DNA of 64,000 nucleotides from Flavobacterium arcticum (GTDB taxonomy: Bacteria; Bacteroidota; Bacteroidia; Flavobacteriales; Flavobacteriaceae), in contig NZ_CP031188.1 in NCBI RefSeq assembly GCF_003344925.1, positions 1,610,501 to 1,674,500 of the forward strand, written 5' to 3'. Under the pieces are notes generated by a model. It was not told where the DNA came from. It ran no database searches and saw only the letters and a list, made by a program, of their open reading frames with translations. Below are positions 24,945 through 35,122 of the stretch, piece after piece (the first letter of the stretch is position 1; every line of letters begins with the position of its first letter). Position numbers and translations under genes: made by a program.

Positions 24945-25529
24945 ATGTTTCAACTGGGAAAAACAATAGTGTCTGAGGACATACTGGAAAAAGATTTTGT
25001 GTGCAACCTTTCGGCATGCCATGGGGCTTGCTGTGTAGATGGCGATGCTGGTGCACCATTAAATGAAGAAGAAACCAAGATATTAGAGGAGATATACCCT
25101 AAGGTAAAACCTTTTTTAAGAAAAGAGGGTATTGCTGCCATTGAGGCACAAGGGATATGGAAAAAAGGCACAGATGGTGACTTAGAAACACCACTTATTG
25201 ATGATAAAGATTGTGCTTACGTAATATTTGATGGTAAAACCGCACTATGTGGTATAGAGCAAGCCTATAATCAGGGTTTAATAAGTTGGAAAAAACCTGT
25301 TTCCTGTCATTTATACCCTATACGTGTAAAAGATTTTACAGAGTTTGCTGCGGTTAATTATGACCGTTGGGATATATGTAGTGATGCTTGTACGCTAGGT
25401 AAAGAGCTAGAAGTGCCAGTATATAAATTTGTGAAAGAAGCGCTTATTCGTCGCTTTGGCGAAGACTGGTATATGGAACTCGAAAAGGTGGCGACTGAAC
25501 TTAAAGATGAGACTTTAGGGAGAAAATAA
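24945..25529 (+). CDS. DUF3109 family Cys-rich protein
   Basis: A 194-residue soluble protein. The Cys pattern FVCNLSACHGACCVDGDAGAP near residue 20, then ALCGIEQAY and KPVSCHLYPIR near residues 105-130, and ICSDACTLG identify DUF3109. It resembles the YkgJ zinc/iron-cluster proteins, so a metal-cluster fold is likely; function unknown. The start MFQLGKTIVSEDILEKDFVC is the family N-terminus. In-frame upstream codons fall in or before the -7 promoter element. The gene is divergent from the MarC gene. Confidence 0.88.
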   Translation: MFQLGKTIVSEDILEKDFVCNLSACHGACCVDGDAGAPLNEEETKILEEIYPKVKPFLRKEGIAAIEAQGIWKKGTDGDLETPLIDDKDCAYVIFDGKTALCGIEQAYNQGLISWKKPVSCHLYPIRVKDFTEFAAVNYDRWDICSDACTLGKELEVPVYKFVKEALIRRFGEDWYMELEKVATELKDETLGRK

Positions 25530-25607
25530 TCTAAATTTAGGTTAGTTTATTTTGCATTACTGTTGTTTCTTTGAAGGTTTTACTGTAATTAATAATTGAT
25601 TACTGCG

Positions 25608-26242
25608 ATGATAAATAACTCTGAACAACCCGAGTTTTGGGAGAAAAATTTTATTGATAAACAAGAGATGTGGGGGTTTGACCCATCCAAATCTGCAGTG
25701 TTGATAAAAGATTTTTTTCTTGAAAAATCAATTAAAAATATTCTTATCCCCGGAATTGGTTATGGGCGAAATGCGCAAATTTTTAAAGATAACGGAATAA
25801 AGGTTACAGGTATAGAAATATCAAAGACCGCTATTGAGATGGCGACAAAACATTATGGTGCAGATATACAAATTCATCATGGTTCTGTAACGGATATGCC
25901 ATATGATAAATATCGTTATGATGGGATATTTTGCTATGCATTGATTCATTTACTTAGTAGTAGAGAAAGGAAAAAACTTATTAAGGATTGTTATGATCAG
26001 CTTGCCGAAAACGGCTATATGATATTCACAACTATATCAAAAGAAGCTTCTACTTATGGCAAGGGTAGTGTTGTTAGTAAAGATCGTTTTGAGATGTTTG
26101 GGGTGTTAAAATGTTTTTTTATGACAGAGAGTCTATAAGTAAAGAGTTTAATAATGTGGGTTTAGTCGAAGTTATAGAGGTTGAAGAGAATTATCCGTTT
26201 TTTTTAATTAAATGTAAAAAACAAGATAAAAAAGTGCTATAG
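25608..26242 (+). pseudogene. SAM-dependent methyltransferase, broken by a frameshift near its C-terminus
   Basis: The first 176 codons (25608-26138) encode a class I methyltransferase. EFWEKNFIDKQEMWGFDPS is followed by motif I in ILIPGIGYGRNAQIFKDNGI, then GIEISKTAIEMA and GSVTDMPYDKYRYDGIFCYALIH. At GEMFGVLK the frame changes. The natural continuation, GGVKMFFYDRESISKEF and NYPFFLIKCKK, is read in the other frame from 26104 to the TAG at 26242. Restoring a fifth G in the GGGG run at 26100-26103 rejoins the two parts exactly. So the intact gene would have about 211 codons and has lost one base, by mutation, a sequencing error or a phase-variable tract. The substrate is unknown; the family includes thiopurine- and tellurite-type methyltransferases. 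Confidence 0.75.
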
Positions 26243-26605
26243 GTTATTCTTTATAGTTGTAAAGTAGATATTTATTTATCGTTTAAAGAATACTGGTGTG
26301 TTGAGTTGGTAAATGGGGGGATGAGCTTAAAGATAAGCTTGTTAAAAAGTGCTGTTAACCCTTGTGAAAACTACTGTTTCCGTTTAGTTTTTCTATTATT
26401 TTATCATAAGTTTATTGTTTACAATGGTCTATTTTTCAGGCTTTTGTAATACTTTATTAATATTAGGTTAATATTAAGGGGTTGTTAAAAACTCATGCCG
26501 ATTGTGGATAAGTTTGCCTTTCATTTTCTAATCTAAATGCCAATCTTTGTATCTCCCTTTTAGCAAAAAAAGTTATTTTCATAACACTATAAAAGTCAAA
26601 ACACT
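26243..26605. other. Intergenic region upstream of nrdB
   Basis: This is 363 bases without a gene. It holds a 6-bp inverted repeat AGCTTA-AAGA-TAAGCT (26324-26339), a perfect DnaA-box match (26503-26511), and a -7-like AATCTTTG (26542-26549) with a TTG at 26514-26516. I see no small reading frame or RNA gene in it. Confidence 0.5.
26503..26511 (-). promoter_or_regulatory. DnaA-box match upstream of nrdB
   Basis: TGTGGATAA is the exact complement of the E. coli DnaA box TTATCCACA, 94 bases before the nrdB start and just upstream of the -7-like element. DnaA control of nrdAB is known in E. coli; here it is only a sequence match. Confidence 0.4.
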
Positions 26606-27586
26606 ATGTCTGCAACAGAGCCAATTTTACAAGAAAATAAAAACAGATTTGTAATATTCCCGATAAAACACCACGATATTTGGGACTGGTATAAAAAAAT
26701 GGAGGCGAGTTTTTGGACTGCCGAAGAGATAGACCTGCACCAAGACCTTAATGATTGGAATAATAAACTGAGTGATGATGAAAAATATTTCATTAAGCAC
26801 ATTCTTGCATTCTTTGCAGCATCTGATGGTATTGTAAATGAAAACCTTGCCGAGAATTTTGTAAACGAGGTGCAGTATGCCGAAGCAAAATTCTTCTATG
26901 GTTTCCAGATTATGATGGAAAACATACACAGCGAAACCTATTCGCTACTTATAGATACGTATGTAAAAGATGAGGAAGAGAAAGATGAGTTGTTTAATGC
27001 CTTAGAAGTGTTTCCTGCAATCAAGAAAAAAGCAGACTGGGCATTAAAATGGATAGAGAGCGATTCTTTTGCCGAAAGGCTTATTGCTTTTGCTGCGGTA
27101 GAAGGTATTTTCTTCTCGGGAGCATTTTGTTCAATATTCTGGTTAAAGAAAAGAGGGCTTATGCCAGGGCTTACGTTTTCTAACGAATTAATTTCTAGAG
27201 ATGAAGGTGTACACTGTGATTTTGCAGTACACCTACACAACCATCACTTAGTAAATAAAGTGCCAAAAGAAAGAATAAGAGAAATATTGATAGATGCACT
27301 TAATATAGAAAGAGAGTTTATAACAGAGTCGTTGCCAGCGAGCCTTATTGGTATGAACTCTACATTAATGACACAGTACCTAGAGTTTGTTACTGATAGG
27401 CTTTTAGTAGAGTTAGGTTGTGAGAGAGAGTATAATGCAACTAATCCATTCGATTTTATGGATATGATATCCTTACAAGGAAAAACTAACTTCTTCGAAA
27501 AAAGAGTTTCAGAATATCAAAAAGCAGGTGTTATCAATAAAGAAGGTGGCGATTCGCAAAAAATTAGCTTCGACGCTGATTTTTAA
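26606..27586 (+). CDS. nrdB: Ribonucleoside-diphosphate reductase beta subunit (class Ia)
   Basis: A 326-residue ferritin-like di-metal protein that generates the tyrosyl radical for ribonucleotide reduction. Ligand and radical residues are visible by comparison with E. coli NrdB: Asp43 in FWTAEEIDL, Glu105 and His108 in MENIHSE, and the radical Tyr112 in [27 protein letters not shown] and [15 protein letters not shown] carry the second ligand set. The retained Tyr places it in the classical class Ia/Ib type rather than the Phe/Val-substituted classes. Here nrdB precedes nrdA by 63 bases in one unit, the usual Bacteroidota order. Confidence 0.96.
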   Translation: MSATEPILQENKNRFVIFPIKHHDIWDWYKKMEASFWTAEEIDLHQDLNDWNNKLSDDEKYFIKHILAFFAASDGIVNENLAENFVNEVQYAEAKFFYGFQIMMENIHSETYSLLIDTYVKDEEEKDELFNALEVFPAIKKKADWALKWIESDSFAERLIAFAAVEGIFFSGAFCSIFWLKKRGLMPGLTFSNELISRDEGVHCDFAVHLHNHHLVNKVPKERIREILIDALNIEREFITESLPASLIGMNSTLMTQYLEFVTDRLLVELGCEREYNATNPFDFMDMISLQGKTNFFEKRVSEYQKAGVINKEGGDSQKISFDADF

Positions 27587-27649
27587 TAACAATTTACTTG
27601 TTGCAAATGCTAAGGTGTTTGCTATTATTAACCCAAAAAATATTGCCCT

Positions 27650-30046
27650 ATGTATGTAGTAAAAAGAGACGGACGCAGAGAGCCGGTAATGTTCGATAAA
27701 ATAACCGATAGAGTAAGAATACTATGCTATGAGCTTAGTGATCTTGTAGATCCTGTAAAAGTAGCCATGCGTGTTATAGAGGGGTTATATGATGGAGTTA
27801 CTACTTATGAGTTAGATAATCTTGCTGCAGAAATTGCTGCCGCTATGACGGTTAGTCACCCAGATTATGCACAGTTAGCAGCCCGTATATCGGTATCTAA
27901 CTTGCATAAAAACACTAAGAAATCATTTTCGGAAACCATGTCCGATATGTATAATTATGTAAACCCAAGAACAGGGCAAAAATCGCCTTTGCTTTCTGAT
28001 GAGGTTTACAAAACTATTATGGAAAATGCTGAGTTTTTAGATTCGAGCATTATATATAATAGAGACTTTAACTACGACTACTTTGGATTTAAAACACTAG
28101 AGCGTTCGTACTTGTTAAAAATAAACGGAAAAATTGTAGAGCGACCACAACATATGTTAATGCGTGTGTCAATAGGGATACATCTTGATGATATAGATGC
28201 AGCTATAGAAACTTATGAGCTGATGTCTAAAAAATTCTTTACCCATGCTACGCCTACGCTTTTCAACTCGGGTACGCCTAAGCCACAAATGTCATCATGT
28301 TTCTTGCTTACCATGAAAGATGATAGTATAGATGGTATATATGATACACTAAAAAGTACAGCAAAAATATCGCAATCTGCGGGTGGTATAGGTTTATCTA
28401 TACACAACGTTAGAGCTACAGGTTCATATATTCGTGGTACTAATGGTACGTCAAACGGTATTGTGCCTATGCTACGTGTGTTTAATGATACAGCACGTTA
28501 TGTAGATCAAGGTGGAGGTAAGCGTAAAGGTAGTTTTGCTATTTATATAGAACCTTGGCATGCTGATATTTTTGATTTCCTTGAGTTACGTAAAAACCAC
28601 GGTAAAGAAGAAATGCGCGCCCGTGATTTGTTTACGGCTATGTGGATGCCAGATTTATTTATGAAACGTGTACAAGAAGATAGTACATGGACATTAATGT
28701 GCCCTAACGAGTGCCCAGGATTATGCGATGTGCATAGTGAGGAGTTTGATGCACTTTACCTTAAATATGAAGCAGAAAATAAAGGTAGAAAAACCATTAA
28801 AGCCCGTGAACTTTGGGAGAAAATACTAGAGTCGCAAATAGAAACAGGGCTTCCTTATATGCTGTATAAAGATGCAGCTAACAGGAAATCGAACCAAAAG
28901 AACTTAGGTACAATACGCTCATCTAACCTGTGTACTGAGATTATGGAGTACACAGCACCAGATGAAATAGCAGTATGTAACCTTGCTTCTATATCATTAC
29001 CAATGTTTGTAGAAGAAGGCGTGCTTAACCATGAGCACCTGCATAATGTAACTAAGCGTATTACCCGTAACCTTAACAAGGTTATAGACAGGAACTATTA
29101 CCCAATAGAAGAAGCACGTAACTCTAATATGCGCCACCGTCCTGTAGGGTTAGGTGTACAAGGGCTTGCCGATGCACTTATATTAATGCGTCTTCCGTTT
29201 ACTAGTGATGCAGCTAAGAAGATAAACCAAGAGATATTCGAAACCATATATTTTGCAGCCGTTACCGCTTCTATGGAAATGGCTAAAGAAGAAGGAGCTT
29301 ACTCTAGTTTTGAAGGTTCGCCAATATCGCAAGGAGAATTCCAGTACAACCTTTGGGGCTTAAAAGATGAAGATCTTAGTGGTCGTTGGGACTGGGCATC
29401 ACTTCGTAAAGAAGTTATGGAGCACGGTGTGAGAAACTCACTACTTATGGCACCAATGCCTACAGCATCTACTTCGCAAATATTAGGTAACAATGAGGCA
29501 TTCGAACCTTATACATCTAATATTTATACAAGAAGAGTACTTTCGGGTGAGTTTATTGTGGTAAACAAACACTTACTACGCGATTTAGTAGAACTTGGTA
29601 TTTGGGATGATAACCTGAAACAAGAACTAATGAGAGCTAATGGCTCTGTACAAAATATAGAAGGCATACCAGAAGATATAAAAGAGCTATACAAAACGGT
29701 ATGGGAGATGAGTATGAAAGACATTATAGATATGTCGCGCCAACGTGGTTACTTCATCGACCAGTCGCAGTCGCTTAACCTGTTTATGGAAAATGCTACC
29801 TTTGGTAAGCTTACCTCTATGCACTTTTATGCATGGCAAAGTGGCTTAAAAACAGGTATGTATTACCTAAGGACTAAGAGTGCTGTAGATGCTATTAAGT
29901 TTACGCTTAATAACGATAAAAAAGCAGTAGCAGTACCCGAAGCAGTAGCAGCTGAGGCACAACCGATAGCAACTACCGAGTTTCAGGCAATGATTGAGCG
30001 TTCTAAAAATGCTGATCCTGATGACTGCGAAATGTGTGGTTCTTAA
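27650..30046 (+). CDS. nrdA: Ribonucleoside-diphosphate reductase alpha subunit (class Ia)
   Basis: A 798-residue catalytic subunit. Residues 1-95 form an ATP-cone ([20 protein letters not shown]...), so activity is allosterically regulated by ATP/dATP. The catalytic barrel shows PQMSSCFLL (first active-site Cys), [27 protein letters not shown] (radical and second Cys) and the signature [23 protein letters not shown]. The C-terminus ends in the redox-shuttle Cys793 and Cys796 (CEMCGS) that are re-reduced by thioredoxin or glutaredoxin. It reduces all four ribonucleoside diphosphates with NrdB. A hairpin terminator follows. Confidence 0.97.
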   Translation: MYVVKRDGRREPVMFDKITDRVRILCYELSDLVDPVKVAMRVIEGLYDGVTTYELDNLAAEIAAAMTVSHPDYAQLAARISVSNLHKNTKKSFSETMSDMYNYVNPRTGQKSPLLSDEVYKTIMENAEFLDSSIIYNRDFNYDYFGFKTLERSYLLKINGKIVERPQHMLMRVSIGIHLDDIDAAIETYELMSKKFFTHATPTLFNSGTPKPQMSSCFLLTMKDDSIDGIYDTLKSTAKISQSAGGIGLSIHNVRATGSYIRGTNGTSNGIVPMLRVFNDTARYVDQGGGKRKGSFAIYIEPWHADIFDFLELRKNHGKEEMRARDLFTAMWMPDLFMKRVQEDSTWTLMCPNECPGLCDVHSEEFDALYLKYEAENKGRKTIKARELWEKILESQIETGLPYMLYKDAANRKSNQKNLGTIRSSNLCTEIMEYTAPDEIAVCNLASISLPMFVEEGVLNHEHLHNVTKRITRNLNKVIDRNYYPIEEARNSNMRHRPVGLGVQGLADALILMRLPFTSDAAKKINQEIFETIYFAAVTASMEMAKEEGAYSSFEGSPISQGEFQYNLWGLKDEDLSGRWDWASLRKEVMEHGVRNSLLMAPMPTASTSQILGNNEAFEPYTSNIYTRRVLSGEFIVVNKHLLRDLVELGIWDDNLKQELMRANGSVQNIEGIPEDIKELYKTVWEMSMKDIIDMSRQRGYFIDQSQSLNLFMENATFGKLTSMHFYAWQSGLKTGMYYLRTKSAVDAIKFTLNNDKKAVAVPEAVAAEAQPIATTEFQAMIERSKNADPDDCEMCGS

Positions 30047-30079
30047 TTTTTAGAATTAAATAAAAAATATATAAACTAT

Positions 30080-30111
30080 AGAAGGAGCAAGGTTACTGCT
30101 CCTTCTTTTCT
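30080..30111 (+). terminator. Intrinsic terminator after nrdA
   Basis: GAAGGAGCA and TGCTCCTTC form a 9-bp stem followed by TTTTCTT. Confidence 0.8.
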
Positions 30112-30123
30112 TAACACTGAATA

Positions 30124-30639
30124 ATGGATCAAACAATACCGTCGTCATTTTTTGTAACAGAAGATATGCAGGCTTCTTGGGGTAAAAGATTAGGTAACCT
30201 TCTTATTGATATGATAATAAGAGTTGTGCTTGTAAATTTACTAGACTTAATTGGCTTGGGGCTTTTTTATATTTTTGATTACGATTCGATGATTATGTGG
30301 ACTACTAACTTAGATCCATTGCAAGGCTTCTTTCTGAGTATTTTAATTGTAGCCAGTTATTATATTATTATAGAGGTCTCAACGCAGCGAACTATAGGTA
30401 AATATATTACAGGTACTAAAGTAGTGTGTTATGATGGTACTAAACCCGATGCTAGAACAATAGCATTAAGAACGGTATGTAGATTTATACCTTTTGATGC
30501 TTTTTCATATTTTGCAGCTAACCCGAGAGGGTGGCATGATAGCCTTAGTAAAACCTATGTGGTAGATGTAAAAGAATATGAAGCAGCATTACAATTAAAA
30601 AAGTCGTTTAACGAGATAGGTAACGAAGAAGTGCTTTAA
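30124..30639 (+). CDS. RDD family membrane protein
   Basis: A 171-residue membrane protein of the RDD family. The arginine/aspartate signature is WGKRLGNLLIDMIIRVVLVNLL at the start. A second helix pair covers FFLSILIVASYYIIIEVSTQRTIGKYITG, and RTVCRFIPFDAFSYF and GWHDSLSKTYVV close the domain. RDD proteins are small inner-membrane proteins, some proposed as ion antiporters; no specific role can be read here. It starts shortly after the nrdA terminator and heads a run with a small protein and dgt. Confidence 0.87.
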   Translation: MDQTIPSSFFVTEDMQASWGKRLGNLLIDMIIRVVLVNLLDLIGLGLFYIFDYDSMIMWTTNLDPLQGFFLSILIVASYYIIIEVSTQRTIGKYITGTKVVCYDGTKPDARTIALRTVCRFIPFDAFSYFAANPRGWHDSLSKTYVVDVKEYEAALQLKKSFNEIGNEEVL

Positions 30640-30658
30640 TAGCCATAAATAAACCAAT

Positions 30659-30919
30659 ATGACAAAAGAAAAAAAAGCCGTTTATACGGGAGTGATAGCG
30701 CAGGATGAAGATGGTAACTACTTTTGTGGTACATACCTATTAGATTATCAAAAAGTAGCTTCGGGATTTAAACTAGACGACAAGATAACGATAAAAACCA
30801 TTATCGAAAACCCGAGTGATAAAAGTCAAGAAAAATACCCTATGAAATCGAAAGATTTTGCATTGGCAAACAAGAAAAAATGGGTTAAAGATGATAGTCC
30901 AGAAGCTGAAGAAAATTAG
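30659..30919 (+). CDS. Small acidic/basic protein of unknown function
   Basis: An 86-residue soluble protein that I do not recognise. The N-terminal half (AVYTGVIAQDEDGNYFCGTYLLDYQKVASGFKL) looks like a small beta domain and the rest is Lys/Asp/Glu rich. It has no signal peptide. It lies 19 bases after the RDD gene and 21 before dgt in the same orientation, so it is expressed with them. The compact frame and consistent spacing support it as a real gene. Confidence 0.7.
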   Translation: MTKEKKAVYTGVIAQDEDGNYFCGTYLLDYQKVASGFKLDDKITIKTIIENPSDKSQEKYPMKSKDFALANKKKWVKDDSPEAEEN

Positions 30920-30940
30920 AGAATAAAACCATCGACCAAT

Positions 30941-32284
30941 ATGATGCAATGGGAACAACTACTGTCGTTAAAAAGGCAGGGCGATACAAGTAAACGTTTA
31001 CGAAAAGAACAAGACGATACCCGTTTGGGTTTTGAGGTAGATTATGACCGTATTATATTCTCATCGGCTTTTAGAAGCCTACAAGATAAAACACAGGTAA
31101 TACCCTTATCTAAAACAGATTTTGTACACACGCGTCTTACACACAGTCTCGAAGTATCAGTTGTTGGGCGTTCGCTAGGCAGGCTTGTTGGTAAAAAAAT
31201 TATCGAGAAGCATCCGTATCTGCAAGATATACACGGTTTCCAAATGAACGATTTTGGTGCTATAGTCGCTGCGGCAGCTTTGGCACACGATATTGGTAAT
31301 CCACCCTTCGGGCATTCGGGAGAGAAGGCTATAGGCGAATATTTTAAAATAGGTAAAGGGAAGCAGTATAAAGACCAACTTACCGATAAAGAATGGCAAG
31401 ATTTAGTCGATTTTGAGGGTAATGCCAATGGGTTTAACTTGCTTGCTACATCGCGCCCAGGTATAGAGGGTGGTTTACGATTATCCTATGCTACACTGGG
31501 GGCTTTTATGAAATATCCTAAAGAGTCGTTGCCTAAAAAGCCTACGGCTAATATTGCCGATAAAAAATATGGTTTCTTTCAATGTGATAAAGTTTACTTT
31601 GAAGATGTAGCCAAAGAGTTGGGGCTTATTCGTAATAAAACAGGTAATGATATTGGTTACGAACGCCATCCGTTGGCTTACCTTGTAGAGGCTGCCGATG
31701 ATATTTGTTATACCATTATCGATTTTGAAGATGGTATCAACCTTGGAGTTATATCAGAAGATTTTGCGTTAGAATACCTTATAAAGTTGGTTAAAGACAA
31801 TGTACAAGTAGAAAAATATAAGAGCTTAAAGACTAAAGAGGATAGGGTGAGCTACTTGCGCGCCTTAGCTATTAGTAGTCTTATAAATGATGCTGTAAAG
31901 GTATTCTTGGATAATGAAGAGGCAATACTTGCTGGTAAATACCCTTATGCACTAACTGATCAGGGTAAATATACTGCCCAGATGCGTGATATAATTAATA
32001 TTAGTGTCGAAAACATATACCAGAGTCGTGAGGTGGTAGAAAAAGAAGTAATAGGCTATCGTATTATAAATATACTGCTCGATACTTTTTGTACCGCATA
32101 CAACAATAAGTATGATGGAAAAGAGAGTAATTATGACAAGTTAGTATTAAAAATGCTACCCGAAAAATTTGTTACAGATAAAATGAATTTATATGACAGG
32201 TTACTGCATATATCGCATTTTGTATCGACATTAACCGATGGTAAGGCGCTATTACTTTATAATACTATAACAGGAGTAAAATAG
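30941..32284 (+). CDS. dgt: Deoxyguanosinetriphosphate triphosphohydrolase (dGTPase)
   Basis: A 447-residue HD-domain dNTP triphosphohydrolase that releases deoxynucleoside and triphosphate. The N-terminal RIIFSSAFRSLQDKTQV is the family signature. The metal site is formed by TRLTHSLEVSVVGRSLGR and ALAHDIGNPPFGHSGEKA (the HD pair), with the later RHPLAYLVEAADDICYTIIDFEDG supplying the final Asp. The length fits the short bacterial dGTPase-like group. It lowers or balances dNTP pools, a counterpart of the adjacent nrdBA unit. Two tandem ATGs (30941 and 30944) are possible starts. Confidence 0.94.
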   Translation: MMQWEQLLSLKRQGDTSKRLRKEQDDTRLGFEVDYDRIIFSSAFRSLQDKTQVIPLSKTDFVHTRLTHSLEVSVVGRSLGRLVGKKIIEKHPYLQDIHGFQMNDFGAIVAAAALAHDIGNPPFGHSGEKAIGEYFKIGKGKQYKDQLTDKEWQDLVDFEGNANGFNLLATSRPGIEGGLRLSYATLGAFMKYPKESLPKKPTANIADKKYGFFQCDKVYFEDVAKELGLIRNKTGNDIGYERHPLAYLVEAADDICYTIIDFEDGINLGVISEDFALEYLIKLVKDNVQVEKYKSLKTKEDRVSYLRALAISSLINDAVKVFLDNEEAILAGKYPYALTDQGKYTAQMRDIINISVENIYQSREVVEKEVIGYRIINILLDTFCTAYNNKYDGKESNYDKLVLKMLPEKFVTDKMNLYDRLLHISHFVSTLTDGKALLLYNTITGVK

Positions 32285-32285
32285 A

Positions 32286-32329
32286 TTTTTGGATTATCAG
32301 GTTTTCTAATTATCAGATAATCCAAAAAT
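32286..32329. terminator. Intrinsic terminator, bidirectional
   Basis: TTTTTGGATTATC and GATAATCCAAAAA form a 13-bp perfect stem between the convergent dgt and DUF3078 genes. Confidence 0.82.
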
Positions 32330-33277
32330 TTAAAAAGTATACGTTACGCCCACACCAAGCATTTGTTTTAGTTGTAGTTTAGGACCTACTTTTATAGGTT
32401 CGCCATTTACCTCTTCGGTAGCTTTTATATCATCATCATAAATGATATGTGCGCCAATGTTTGCTTTTACATATTGATTTACGGTCATGTCTAAAGACCA
32501 TTGCCAGTCGATATCAATATTCCCAAATTTATTAATGTAATCGGTGTAAAAGCTAATGCGATGATCGAGTACTATGTTTTTAAATATTTTACGCTTTATA
32601 CTGTTGGTAATTAATATACCCAGCTCTGTACGTGATTTTTTACCTTCACTTATCAATTTACCTTCCTCATCATACACAGCAGCACGTACCCCAAAAGCAC
32701 CCTGATTAGCAAGTGTTTGGTTTAGTACTAATGTGGTTTTATCGGTAAGAGGAGAGAAGTAAGCATTTAAACCTAAATCTTTACGGATGTATTCGCCACC
32801 AACCCCAAGAAAAATATAGGCAGGTGCAAAAGGTGCCGAAATTTCATCGGTAGTATTAGGGTAAGCATATCCGTTAGTAAATTGCGTATTAAAGTTAAAT
32901 TTGGCACTATAATACCAATGCGATATGGTATCACTTCGGTAACCAAAGGTAGAGGTAAGCTGTATTTGGTCGTCAGTTTTTCGTGTTTCTTGTCCTTCTT
33001 GGCTATTAAACCCGTATCTAACTACCAGCTCGTTATCCCAATTAAGGTTACCTTTATTATAATTACGATCAAATTCACCTTTTCCTAGTATGGTAACCGA
33101 GTTATTACCACCCACGCTCCAGTTTACAAAAGCAATTTGAGACACATCAAGCCCTACTTTATTCGTTTTTTCCCAATAAGTAATAGAGTCGGGTAGGGTA
33201 ATGGCAATAACTTGCGAATGTATGTTCTGCATAAATGCTAATAGCAATAGTATTGTAAAACAGATTTTAAACTTCAT
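32330..33277 (-). CDS. DUF3078 domain outer-membrane protein
   Basis: A 315-residue exported protein with signal peptide MKFKICFTILLLLAFMQNIHSQ. The mature N-terminus YWEKTNKVGLDVSQIAFVNWSVGGNNS is the DUF3078 signature. The rest is alternating beta strands with NGxN-type turns, ending MLGVGVTYTF, a typical outer-membrane barrel C-terminus. The family is confined to Bacteroidota and has no established function. It lies 38 bases after dxs on the same strand and is probably its downstream partner in the transcript. Confidence 0.87.
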   Translation of the reverse strand: MKFKICFTILLLLAFMQNIHSQVIAITLPDSITYWEKTNKVGLDVSQIAFVNWSVGGNNSVTILGKGEFDRNYNKGNLNWDNELVVRYGFNSQEGQETRKTDDQIQLTSTFGYRSDTISHWYYSAKFNFNTQFTNGYAYPNTTDEISAPFAPAYIFLGVGGEYIRKDLGLNAYFSPLTDKTTLVLNQTLANQGAFGVRAAVYDEEGKLISEGKKSRTELGILITNSIKRKIFKNIVLDHRISFYTDYINKFGNIDIDWQWSLDMTVNQYVKANIGAHIIYDDDIKATEEVNGEPIKVGPKLQLKQMLGVGVTYTF

Positions 33278-33315
33278 TAAATGTGTAGTTTTTAATAGAT
33301 GCGGTGCAAAAATCG

Positions 33316-35088
33316 TTATTTTAGGTAAGCTGCAAAAATTTCTTTTAGGCTTTTAACGTCAATACCACAGTATTGTTGTAGTTGTGCTGTAGTTCCATGC
33401 TGTATAAATACATCAGGAATGCCTAAAATCTTTACAGTTCCTTTATAATTGATATTTAATGCATGGGTAGCAATACTACTACCAAACCCTCCTGTAACAC
33501 AACCATCTTCAACCGTTATAATAGTTTCATGAGTATTGAAGATATTTTGCAAGGCTTTTTTGTCTAATGGTTTTATAAACCCAAAGTGATAGTGCGAAAA
33601 TTGCTCAGGATGCTCTATATGGGCAAGTGCCTTAGCTACATTATTACCAATAGTCCCTGTAGTGAGTATAGCAACTTGTGAGCCTTTTTGTAATTGAATA
33701 GCTTTACCTATTTCAGTTTTTTCAAAAGGCAGTTGCCAGTTGGTGTTTTCGCTTCTTCCGCGTGGGTAACGTATGGCTATAGAGTGCGGTAACCCTAATT
33801 GAGCAGTATATAATATATTACGTAGTTCGCGCTCATTTAATGGAGCAAAAACAATCATGTTAGGAATACAGTTGAGATAGGCAATATCAAAAACCCCATG
33901 ATGCGTCGCACCGTCTTCGCCTACCAGTCCTGCACGGTCAAGACAAAAAATAACAGGCAAGTCTTGTAGTGCCACATCATGTATTACTTGGTCGTAAGCA
34001 CGTTGTAAAAATGTAGAGTATATATTACAATATACAGTCATGCCCTGTGTTGCCATACCTGCCGCAAGAGTTACGGCGTGTTGTTCGGCAATGCCTACAT
34101 CAAAAGCTCTATCAGGGAAAGCTTCCATCATAAACTTCATAGAGCTACCCGATGGCATAGCAGGCGTAATGCCTATAATTTTATCGTTTTGCTTGGCAAG
34201 TTCAACTAAGGTGAGTCCAAAAACATCCTGATATTTAGGCGGTAGGTTTTCATCTGATTTGGGTAATATTTCGCCCGTTGTTTTGTCAAATTTACCAGGT
34301 GCATGATATTTTACTTGGTCTTCTTCGGCTTGTTTTAGCCCTTTGCCTTTGGTGGTAATAATATGTAAAAACTTAGGACCTTTTATAGCTTTTAGTCTGT
34401 CTAATTCTTTTAATAAAGCGTTTAAATCATGCCCGTCAACAGGACCTGTGTAATCAAAGTTAAGCGACTTTATCATGTTGTTTTGCCGTGGGTTACGCCC
34501 TTCCTTTACTTCGGTAAGGTAGTTTTTAAGCGCACCCACACTGGGGTCTATGCCTATGGCATTGTCATTGAGTATAACTAATAAATTCGCATCAGTAACA
34601 CCTGCATGGTTAAGTCCCTCAAACGCCATGCCCGATGCAATACTCGCATCGCCTATTACCGCTATATGGCACTTCTCGGTATCGCCTTGCAGTTTAGAAG
34701 CTATTGCCATACCCAATGCTGCCGAAATAGATGTAGAGGAATGCCCAACGCCAAAAGTATCATATTCACTTTCGCTACGTTTTGGGAAACCACTTATACC
34801 ACCCCATTGGCGGTTAGTGTCAAATTTATCTTTACGTTCGGTAAGTATTTTGTGTCCGTATGCCTGATGCCCTACATCCCAAACCAATAAGTCATTAGGA
34901 GTATTAAATATATAATGTAAAGCAATAGTAAGTTCTACCACACCAAGGCTTGCGCCAAGATGCCCTTCTTTAACCGAAACAATATCGATAATAAAATCGC
35001 GCAACTCGCTGGCAAGTTGTGGCAACTGTTCGGAACTTAGTTTGCGTAAATCGTTAGGCGATTGTATGGTGTCGAGTAGCTTTTGCAT
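33316..35088 (-). CDS. dxs: 1-deoxy-D-xylulose-5-phosphate synthase
   Basis: A 590-residue thiamine diphosphate enzyme, the first step of the MEP isoprenoid pathway (pyruvate plus glyceraldehyde-3-phosphate). Segments in order: VKEGHLGASLGVVELTIALHY, LVWDVGHQAYGHKILTERKD, the ThDP/Mg site AVIGDASIASGMAFEGLNHAG with ILNDNAIGIDPSVG, the catalytic-Glu segment FDVGIAEQHAVTLAAGMA and DRAGLVGEDGATHHGVFDIA. A C-terminal transketolase domain ends the chain. It is slightly shorter than E. coli Dxs (about 620). The -7 promoter element lies only five bases before the ATG, so the message may be leaderless. Confidence 0.97.
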   Translation of the reverse strand: MQKLLDTIQSPNDLRKLSSEQLPQLASELRDFIIDIVSVKEGHLGASLGVVELTIALHYIFNTPNDLLVWDVGHQAYGHKILTERKDKFDTNRQWGGISGFPKRSESEYDTFGVGHSSTSISAALGMAIASKLQGDTEKCHIAVIGDASIASGMAFEGLNHAGVTDANLLVILNDNAIGIDPSVGALKNYLTEVKEGRNPRQNNMIKSLNFDYTGPVDGHDLNALLKELDRLKAIKGPKFLHIITTKGKGLKQAEEDQVKYHAPGKFDKTTGEILPKSDENLPPKYQDVFGLTLVELAKQNDKIIGITPAMPSGSSMKFMMEAFPDRAFDVGIAEQHAVTLAAGMATQGMTVYCNIYSTFLQRAYDQVIHDVALQDLPVIFCLDRAGLVGEDGATHHGVFDIAYLNCIPNMIVFAPLNERELRNILYTAQLGLPHSIAIRYPRGRSENTNWQLPFEKTEIGKAIQLQKGSQVAILTTGTIGNNVAKALAHIEHPEQFSHYHFGFIKPLDKKALQNIFNTHETIITVEDGCVTGGFGSSIATHALNINYKGTVKILGIPDVFIQHGTTAQLQQYCGIDVKSLKEIFAAYLK

Positions 35089-35093
35089 GGGTG

Positions 35094-35101
35094 CAAAAAT
35101 A
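35094..35101 (-). promoter_or_regulatory. -7 element of dxs, very close to the ATG
   Basis: Minus-strand TATTTTTG with five bases to the dxs start codon. The -33 box is unclear. Confidence 0.5.
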
Positions 35102-35122
35102 CAATATTTCCTTTTGAGTTAC

